From NCBI GenBank assembly GCA_018267915.1, contig JAFDXN010000041.1, positions 116,565 to 180,564 on the forward strand: a stretch of 64,000 bases of DNA, written 5' to 3'. Below are positions 24,797 through 30,115 of this stretch, piece after piece. This DNA is from Bacteroidota bacterium (lineage in GTDB: Bacteria; Bacteroidota; Bacteroidia; Chitinophagales; Chitinophagaceae). Every line of letters starts with the position of its first letter. Position 1 is the stretch's first letter. The position numbers and the translations under genes were made by a program. Under the pieces are notes generated by a model, which was given only the letters and a program-made list of their open reading frames with translations, was not told the origin of the DNA and ran no database searches.

Positions 24797-26791
24797 TTAT
24801 ACTGTCATAGCTGACAGCTTGCCTCTTTTCCTGCCCTTTGGCTTTGCTTTATGATGATGTTTCGCTTTTGGTTTCGGCTTAGGCTTTGCCGCCGCTTTCG
24901 GCTTGCGCTTATGGCTGGCTCTCCTGTGCGGTACACCGTGCATCGGCTTCCGTGATGCGGATGGAGCAGGCGTTGGCGGTTTCATAGCCTTGGCGATCAG
25001 TGCGCCAACCGTTATCACTCCCAATCCGATACCTACAGGCATGATCCACTTCTTGTTCTTCTCCATGAAGCTGCCGCCTCCGCTATCCTTTCCTCCGCCA
25101 TCATCCGCTTCCGCACCTGGGCTGCTTTTTGCAACAGCTTTAGTAGGTGCTTCCGCTCCGCCGTTCACATCATCCCCACCTCCGCTGCTTTCCGTTGTAG
25201 CTACTTCGGTACTGCTACCACCACCGCCACCGGAACTTCCACCTGAACTACTGCCTTCATCAGATGAGCCACCACCACCGCCTGAGCTACTGGCGCTGCC
25301 TTTGGATGAACCACCTGAGCTGCTACCACCCTCGTCAGAAGAGCCGCCGCTTTCAATGCTTGCCGCCGCTTTTGCATCTTCATCATTCTTGCTTTCGGGT
25401 ATCTCCTTTTCAGCTTCCTTATTGGCTTCTTCATCGAAGTCCTCTGATCCTTTTCCCTTACCGCCGAATATGTCGCCTATCTTTTTGAGCGTGGAGGCGA
25501 TTGCCGCTATGACACCGGATGCTGCCGCTATCGTTGCCGCTGTTATCGGCTCTCCCAATTCACCCAGCTCACCGACCGGATTTTCCGATTCAAACATCTC
25601 GTTACCTATCACGTTTCTTACAGGCATTCTTTTATGCAGCCTGTTTACCGGATGATGTGGGTGCATAGGGCTGATGTGGCGTACATGGTTTGCCATCATC
25701 GGGCGGTGAAACCTGCCGCTCCTGTGGTCGTATAATGCGCCGAAACCGTCCAGCCCATGCACCTCATGGTTCTTGTTGCCCTTGCCGTTCAGGATTGCCT
25801 TTTTCATGTTTTCCGGCTTGCCGCCTGCACCATAGAAAATCTTCTCCAGCTTCTTACGGGCTTCCACCAGCTTGTTCCACTTAGCCATATCCATCTTCTT
25901 GGCTTTTGCCTGTTCCGGCGTGATATAGCTCCAGCGTAACCGCTTGCCTACATTGCCTATATTCAGCTTCATGGAGGCTAATACGCCATTACGAAGGGCT
26001 ATTGTAGCAGGGTTGAACTTGTTGACCACATTCAGTACCTTTTTCAGGTTCACTTTCTTGGCTGCTTTCTTGATGCCCTGTCCGGCCTTTTTTACCGCGC
26101 CACCTATCTTTTTAAAGATGCCGCCCTTTTTCTTCTTGCCGCCGCCACCTGATGAGCCGCCGCTCTTCGCTTTCTTTTTGAACAGCTTGCCGAGTTCCTC
26201 CATACCACCCGTGCCATCCATATAGCCATCGCTATATCCGTCTAAACCGTTTAAATACTGTAGATCCATTTTGTAATCCTTTTTTTCACTGAATGGTACT
26301 TCGTAATCGAATTTGTCTGTCACGCAGTCAATGACCACCTGCTTGCCCTGCACTTCCGCTACCGGGTAGATATGCTGGAAATAGTCCCTGTGGTACTTCG
26401 TTATGCGCAGCTTATGCCTGATGCCGAGGTTGGTCAATATGCTGCTGATGAACGTTGTATAACAGTCGCAATCCACACCTGCTTTCCGGTCATGCCATGA
26501 CCTTGCAGGGCTTCTTATCTGCTCATAGCCCTCCCTGTCCTTACGGTAGGCGATATGCCCGTACACAAAATGCCAGATGTTGCGGCAGGTCTCGTAGTCG
26601 CTGTTGCCTTTGAGGATGCCGGCTATTTTCTTTGTGTGGTCAAGTGTTTTATGTACCACCTTGGGTATAAACGCCACCGTATCGCCAACACCTGCATTTT
26701 TCATCACAGTATGCGTGTCCACATTCGCCGCTGGAAACAAATGGTCATACTCCGTTCCGCTTTTAATCGTCCTCTGTTTTCTTGCTTCCAT
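24797..26791 (-). CDS. Transglutaminase/papain-like protease with long Ser/Gly-rich and Lys-rich regions
   Basis: A 664-residue protein. Residues about 60-160 match the transglutaminase-like cysteine protease fold: GVDCDCYTTFISSIL (C108), YFQHIYPVAEV (H140), QVVIDCV (D155). Next comes LNGLDGYSDGYMDGTGG (180-196), then a very basic amphipathic stretch (FKKIGGAVKKAGQGIKKAAK), LDGFGALYDH (347-356), GELGELGE (407-413), about 100 residues of Ser/Gly/Glu repeats, one membrane span (WIMPVGIGLGVITVGALIAK) and a Lys/His-rich tail. The domain series resembles a polyprotein. The protease could mature this and other module proteins; that is inference. It overlaps the upstream gene by 29 bases. Confidence 0.65.
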   Translation of the reverse strand: MEARKQRTIKSGTEYDHLFPAANVDTHTVMKNAGVGDTVAFIPKVVHKTLDHTKKIAGILKGNSDYETCRNIWHFVYGHIAYRKDREGYEQIRSPARSWHDRKAGVDCDCYTTFISSILTNLGIRHKLRITKYHRDYFQHIYPVAEVQGKQVVIDCVTDKFDYEVPFSEKKDYKMDLQYLNGLDGYSDGYMDGTGGMEELGKLFKKKAKSGGSSGGGGKKKKGGIFKKIGGAVKKAGQGIKKAAKKVNLKKVLNVVNKFNPATIALRNGVLASMKLNIGNVGKRLRWSYITPEQAKAKKMDMAKWNKLVEARKKLEKIFYGAGGKPENMKKAILNGKGNKNHEVHGLDGFGALYDHRSGRFHRPMMANHVRHISPMHPHHPVNRLHKRMPVRNVIGNEMFESENPVGELGELGEPITAATIAAASGVIAAIASTLKKIGDIFGGKGKGSEDFDEEANKEAEKEIPESKNDEDAKAAASIESGGSSDEGGSSSGGSSKGSASSSGGGGGSSDEGSSSGGSSGGGGGSSTEVATTESSGGGDDVNGGAEAPTKAVAKSSPGAEADDGGGKDSGGGSFMEKNKKWIMPVGIGLGVITVGALIAKAMKPPTPAPSASRKPMHGVPHRRASHKRKPKAAAKPKPKPKAKHHHKAKPKGRKRGKLSAMTV

Positions 26792-27275
26792 TGCTTTCGT
26801 GCTTTAACGTCAAATCCTGTTTGTGTTCGTAGGGTAACTGGGAAAACCCTAAGTCAATCGTAGTGATAACACCTACCGTGAACACGATAGCCTTGTTATT
26901 GAGCAATGATTTCACTACATCGTACATCGCCGAGAAGAAGCTAAGAACAGGCACTTTTACCATCATGTCCTGTATCAGCACTTGTCCGTATGCAGGTATT
27001 TTAATGTCCTTATTGACCACCTGCGAACTGCCGACAAGCATGTTCTTATGACTTATCTCGATGAACGGGTACTTGATCTTGAAACTCGCTCCGGTTGGGT
27101 TCTTTAGCAGCGCATCTACTTTTATCGTCAGACCGTCAAGGCTTACTTTGTAGATATTTGCGTTGGGTATCACCTGCAACTGCACCTGTGCCCTTTTGAG
27201 GTTCTTGATGTAGTAGATGCCAGCTATTGCTCCTGCCCCGACAACTGTTCCCGCGATTAGTTTAGTTAAGCTCAT
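26763..27275 (-). CDS. Membrane-anchored LEA14/WHy-domain protein
   Basis: A 170-residue protein with an N-terminal span (LIAGTVVGAGAIAGIYYI) and a WHy/LEA2-type beta domain (about 35-145): LDGLTIKVDALLKNPTGASF, KIKYPFIEISHKNM, VVNKDIKIPAYGQV and VFTVGVITTIDL. WHy domains occur in desiccation proteins and in some type IV secretion and envelope proteins. In this operon it may stabilise a membrane or coat. It overlaps both its neighbours (14 and 29 bases), so it is well embedded in the operon. Confidence 0.62.
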   Translation of the reverse strand: MSLTKLIAGTVVGAGAIAGIYYIKNLKRAQVQLQVIPNANIYKVSLDGLTIKVDALLKNPTGASFKIKYPFIEISHKNMLVGSSQVVNKDIKIPAYGQVLIQDMMVKVPVLSFFSAMYDVVKSLLNNKAIVFTVGVITTIDLGFSQLPYEHKQDLTLKHESNGSKKTEDD

Positions 27276-27465
27276 TGTTCCTCTTTTTTCGTCTCCGTTC
27301 CAGGTATTCCGCCGTCAGCTTGTAGCCGAGCCAAACAGCACCGCCAAGGAATGCTTTGAGGCCATAATCCAAAAGCCCGTTCACGTCCACATTGGCAAGT
27401 AGTATCGTCCCTGTAAGCAATACGTTGCTGAAGTGGCTTGTAGCCGCTGTATCTGTTTTCATCAT
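27262..27465 (-). CDS. Small membrane protein (67 aa)
   Basis: MMKTDTAATSHFSNVLLTGT... with hydrophobic stretches at about 14-27 and 37-50 and a basic C-terminus (YLERRRKKRNNELN). Its ATG overlaps the TGA of a tiny upstream gene (27462-27554) by four bases. Probably a virion or holin-like membrane protein; no family known. Confidence 0.55.
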   Translation of the reverse strand: MMKTDTAATSHFSNVLLTGTILLANVDVNGLLDYGLKAFLGGAVWLGYKLTAEYLERRRKKRNNELN

Positions 27466-27554
27466 AAATCCGTTGTTGATTTGATTAAAGGTATGGTCGC
27501 TCCAAAACGCTGCTTTCCCTCTTTGGGACAGTCAGGACACTTTGTGCTCCACAT
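27462..27554 (-). CDS. Tiny CPDC peptide gene (about 30 aa)
   Basis: From ATG at 27552-27554 (or GTG at 27570-27572) a short frame encodes MWSTKCPDCPKEGKQRFGAT and about ten more residues, ending with TGA that overlaps the following ATG (ATGA). A related peptide with the same PKEGK core is encoded at 40567-40644, also just after a homologous HTH gene. The CPxC pair suggests half of a zinc site. The conserved position and stop overlap support a real gene. Confidence 0.45.
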   Translation of the reverse strand: MWSTKCPDCPKEGKQRFGATIPLIKSTTDL

Positions 27555-27588
27555 TCCCCCGATATGCCGCACAATCCCCCGTTTGGCA

Positions 27589-27822
27589 CTATCCTTTGAT
27601 AGTTTCGGAAGGCATTCCGAGCTTTTGCACTATTGTTTTTACTTGTGCTGTGGTAAAGAACCTGCCGTTCTTTTGTCCTATTTCCTCGCAGAACGGAGCC
27701 ATCCACTTGTACAAGGTCTTGCGGCTGATGCCATAAAGCTTGGCAAGCTGGTTAGAGGAAAGAGGCATGGCTGTAAAGCTCACTTCTCCAGTGTCCTCAT
27801 TCGCCTTGATGTTGGTTTCCAT
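27589..27822 (-). CDS. Small HTH protein, paralogue A
   Basis: A 77-residue protein whose core SSNQLAKLYGISRKTLYKWM looks like a helix-turn-helix, followed by PFCEEIGQKNGRFFTTAQVK and a short helix (IVQKLGMPSE). A clear paralogue lies at 40301-40546 on the other strand, with matching LYGVSQRTFKTWLTPFMEEIG and GRYFTVKQ. Such MerR/excisionase-sized proteins usually regulate or direct excision of mobile elements. It starts the structural operon together with the 180-residue gene upstream (2-base gap). Confidence 0.7.
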   Translation of the reverse strand: METNIKANEDTGEVSFTAMPLSSNQLAKLYGISRKTLYKWMAPFCEEIGQKNGRFFTTAQVKTIVQKLGMPSETIKG

Positions 27823-27824
27823 AA

Positions 27825-28367
27825 CTATTGGTTGATGTAGTTGAAATGATAGATGGTCTTATAGAACAGCTCCAGTACGGTCTTTGCTTTTAGCTGCATG
27901 AGCTTCTCGCGGCACTGGCTGAGAATGGCTTTTGAAGGATGCAGAGCATACAGGTAATAATGCAGCGCAAGTACCGTGTAGTGCTTGAGATAGCCCGGTA
28001 TCTCGTTACGCTTTTCCTGTATGCCGTCATACCATGATTTTGTTTCTGCGAAGCCGGAGTAATACTTTGGATTGAACCAAACGCCGGGAGCTGGCAATGT
28101 CTTTACCTCTTTGGTTTGCAGGTGCTTTTCTGTCAGAATGATGCGCTCACAGAAAGCGACCAATGCTTTTTTCCTGTGGTTAGATTCCCGGAAATAGGTA
28201 AGCAGGTGTTCCTTTATCTGCTTCACCTCATCATCGGTGAATTTCTGCTCATTCCACAATATTGCATGTGCGAAATTCCATGCTACCTTGCTCAGGTAGT
28301 ACACGTTCATAGTGCGTTGCCCGAACTCTTTCTTCGGCGGCATCAACTCCTTCATCTTTGTATTCAT
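27825..28367 (-). CDS. Hypothetical operon-head protein (180 aa)
   Basis: The first ATG in frame gives MNTKMKELMPPKKEFGQRTM; a TTG at 28397 would add ten residues. The protein is helical and rich in Lys, Tyr and Trp (NVYYLSKVAWNFAHAIL, YLKHYTVLALHYYLYAL). It is the promoter-proximal gene of the long minus-strand operon and lies directly downstream of the 10-bp-phased repeat array at 28431-28580, so it may be a regulator or replication factor acting there. Family not recognised. Confidence 0.6.
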   Translation of the reverse strand: MNTKMKELMPPKKEFGQRTMNVYYLSKVAWNFAHAILWNEQKFTDDEVKQIKEHLLTYFRESNHRKKALVAFCERIILTEKHLQTKEVKTLPAPGVWFNPKYYSGFAETKSWYDGIQEKRNEIPGYLKHYTVLALHYYLYALHPSKAILSQCREKLMQLKAKTVLELFYKTIYHFNYINQ

Positions 28368-28430
28368 ATCGTCCGTTTTTGACTTTTTTCGACACAAAGA
28401 TGCTATTGCCGCAAAGGGCTACTTTCCAGT

Positions 28431-28580
28431 TAGCGCAGGTAACGTGAGGTAACGTCATCAAATAGCAGGAAATAGCAGGTAACTGCACGAAACGTAAGGA
28501 AACGTGCAAAAAGTGACGTTTTCTGCACGTTTGTGCATGTTTCTGCCGTTTCGGAACGATTTCTGCCTGTTTGGGACAGT
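28431..28580. repeat. 10-bp-phased degenerate repeat array (about 15 units)
   Basis: Read in tens from 28431, the units line up: AATAGCAGGA, AATAGCAGGT, AACTGCACGA, AACGTAAGGA, AACGTGCAAA on the left and TTCTGCACGT, TTGTGCATGT, TTCTGCCGTT, TTCTGCCTGT on the right. Left-hand units mostly begin AA and right-hand ones TT, giving a phased, roughly mirror-symmetric block. The spacing of one helical turn suggests an operator or iteron cluster, or a curved origin, upstream of the provirus operon. Confidence 0.6.
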
Positions 28581-28590
28581 TTGAAGGGAA

Positions 28591-28977
28591 TTATTTTAGT
28601 CCAGCGGAGGACAGAAGCTGGGAACGCTTGAAGATTTCTCCTTCTTTGTGGTCTTTGACAATGCTGATAACGCAAAGCCCCAAAGACGGTTCGTCAACTG
28701 TAGTGATCAATTGGGTGTAGATCATTTCTTCGTAATGGTATGGCAGGTTCGGAAAGAAAAAGGTTTTTCTTTCGGCTATGGCATCTTTCAGGCATTTTAC
28801 ACGAAAGTCATCTTTGATATGCGGAAACAGTTCAAGTAGACCAGTTCCAATTGCTTTATCGGGCGGAATGTTGTATTTGGTTGCAAGGGCGTTGTTCCAT
28901 ACTAAAACACGTAAATCTTTATCGTAAGCCGCTATGCAGTCTTCCGAGCTGTTAATTACGTCCAAGTCCAGCGCCAT
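28591..28977 (-). CDS. Single PAS-domain protein
   Basis: About 128 residues making one PAS fold: DVINSSEDCIAAYDKDLRVL, VWNNALATKYNIPPDKAIGT, LLELFPHIKDDFRVKCLKDA, and the closing strand LGLCVISIVKDH. I place the start at ATG 28975-28977 (MALDLDV) or 28983, because a good promoter (TATTTTTG) ends only a few bases upstream. There is no output domain, so it would work by protein contact or as a decoy. It ends beside the phased repeat array. Confidence 0.65.
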   Translation of the reverse strand: MALDLDVINSSEDCIAAYDKDLRVLVWNNALATKYNIPPDKAIGTGLLELFPHIKDDFRVKCLKDAIAERKTFFFPNLPYHYEEMIYTQLITTVDEPSLGLCVISIVKDHKEGEIFKRSQLLSSAGLK

Positions 28978-28989
28978 TTTCATTAATAG

Positions 28990-29021
28990 CAAAAATACTT
29001 AATTAACTTCTACATTGTCAA
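28990..29021 (-). promoter_or_regulatory. Bacteroidota-type promoter for the PAS gene
   Basis: On the minus strand a TTG (complement of 29019-29021) precedes TATTTTTG (complement of 28990-28997) with 21 bases between, matching the -33 / -7 TAnnTTTG pattern. It implies a very short leader for the PAS gene. Confidence 0.45.
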
Positions 29022-29131
29022 TATGTTGCTGCTCGACTACTATTGACATCATAGGGTATAACTATGTAAGATCAATTAATATACCTTTGTAGCAGTAAAA
29101 TATTCTTGAAGCGTTTTGTGCTTTAAGTCCT

Positions 29132-29240
29132 GACATTGAAAACTGGTAATTTTTAGACTTCGGGACATAAGTGATCAAACGCTCGCGCCAAAGGCGCGGG
29201 CTTACTTATGTGAAGTCGGGTATACCAGTACCTCAATGTC
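29132..29240. repeat. 109-bp long imperfect inverted repeat (hairpin)
   Basis: Matched arms, outer to inner: GACATTGA (29132-29139) with TCAATGTC (29233-29240); ACTGGTA (29142) with TACCAGT (29223); GACTTC (29156) with GAAGTC (29212); ACATAAGT (29165) with ACTTATGT (29204); CGCGCC (29184) with GGCGCG (29193), loop AAA. The arms are separated by small bulges such as GGG. It lies in the presumed leader of the 29314 and 29510 genes, or may be a miniature transposable element. Confidence 0.7.
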
Positions 29241-29313
29241 CATAGGTGTAGTTCCGCGCCTCTTTTTATGCGCTGTTCCCACCTAAATAGATTGTGACTA
29301 AACGAGTGTGCTT

Positions 29314-29505
29314 ATGTTTCCTGATTTTGGTTACCCGGCTGCAGAGCTGTCAGCCTATACATTCACGATAGACACCTTTATCATTTCTCTAAAGAATGGG
29401 AGGCTCACCCATTTTATCCCCAAGGACATAGAAGCATTTACTGCTTGGCTGACGAATAATAGTGTAAGGGATATAAGAAAGGATAGCGGCATCAGAAAAA
29501 CCTAA
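29314..29505 (+). CDS. Small hypothetical protein (63 aa)
   Basis: MFPDFGYPAAELSAYTFTID... with two strands (FTIDTFIISLKNGRLTHFIP) and a C-terminal helix (KDIEAFTAWLTNNSVRDI). It ends 4 bases before the receiver-domain gene, so both are probably cotranscribed. Similar short proteins with an xxISLKNGRLxxFxP core are seen in Bacteroidota mobile regions, but I cannot name the family. Confidence 0.55.
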   Translation: MFPDFGYPAAELSAYTFTIDTFIISLKNGRLTHFIPKDIEAFTAWLTNNSVRDIRKDSGIRKT

Positions 29506-29509
29506 TATT

Positions 29510-29866
29510 ATGTGTGCAATATTTGCCGTAATAGATAGCTATGACCTCATAAGAGTAGCCTTCAGCCAACAGTTGCAGAAGATGGGGTTTGAGGTAATAA
29601 TTGAAGCAAAAAATGGTGATGATTTTATGCAGCAAATTGGCAGCGTCGTTCCTGGGTTTTGTCTTTTGGACATTGACACACCAACTATCCACCAATACAC
29701 TACTGCGAGGAGGATAAAGCAGCAATATCCAAGCATGAATATCTTAGCATATACGCTCTTTGAACGGAATTATACCAAGGTCGAGGAATATGGGATAGAC
29801 TTATTCCTGCCCAAGAACATATCGCTACAACAACTGAAAGCGAAAATTTTGGAACTCGCGAGTTAA
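29510..29866 (+). CDS. Stand-alone receiver-domain response regulator
   Basis: A 118-residue CheY-like domain. It shows AVIDSYDLIRVAFSQQLQKM at the N-terminus (acidic pocket Asp), CLLDIDTPT with the phospho-acceptor Asp, LAYTLFE with the conserved Thr, and FLPKNIS with the conserved Lys. No DNA-binding domain follows. Its partner kinase is not in the window. It ends at a cluster of CCATTTG repeats. Confidence 0.72.
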   Translation: MCAIFAVIDSYDLIRVAFSQQLQKMGFEVIIEAKNGDDFMQQIGSVVPGFCLLDIDTPTIHQYTTARRIKQQYPSMNILAYTLFERNYTKVEEYGIDLFLPKNISLQQLKAKILELAS

Positions 29867-29972
29867 AAACCATTTGAAAACCATTTGAAAATGTTTAAAA
29901 ACCATTTGAAAATATTTGCCTGAACATTGAAAATAGTCGAATCCTAATTGAAAACCATTTGCCTGCCATTTG
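29866..29972. repeat. Helically phased CCATTTG repeats
   Basis: CCATTTG occurs at 29870, 29881, 29902, 29955 and 29966, most within AAAACCATTTGAAAA. The spacings are 11, 21, 53 and 11, that is about 1, 2, 5 and 1 helical turns. All units point the same way. This looks like a binding-site array (iteron or operator) between the receiver gene and the metal-export operon. Confidence 0.55.
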
Positions 29973-30057
29973 ATTACAGGTTGATTTCTTAATACTAAGT
30001 GCTTTTTACTGGATTTTATAGACCTTTCTGACAGTTTCGTTAGCGTCAAATAAAACT

Positions 30058-30089
30058 ATAGCCCCACCTTTTTTGAAAGATGGGGCTAT
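30058..30089. terminator. Bidirectional terminator
   Basis: ATAGCCCCA pairs with TGGGGCTAT; the loop contains a T run and an A run, and T-rich tails follow on either strand. It lies 26 bases past the stop of the P-type ATPase gene and also ends any plus-strand transcript from the receiver gene. Confidence 0.75.
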
Positions 30090-30115
30090 TTTTAATTGAA
30101 ATTGTTAGGTACTGA

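Noticed and set aside
24903..25655. 250-residue plus-strand frame rich in Pro, Ser and Leu
   Set aside because: It is antisense to the Ser/Gly/Glu repeats of the 664-residue protein; low-complexity codons keep the opposite strand open.
15154..28367. Tailed-phage prophage or conjugative element
   Set aside because: No terminase, portal, tail tube, tape measure, relaxase or VirB/Tra-type gene could be recognised.
28431..28580. CRISPR array
   Set aside because: The units are about 10 bp, degenerate and without spacers; no cas gene is nearby.
29132..29240. Integron attC site
   Set aside because: The hairpin has a suitable size, but the conserved GTTRRRY and RYYYAAC boxes are missing at its ends and no integron integrase is present.
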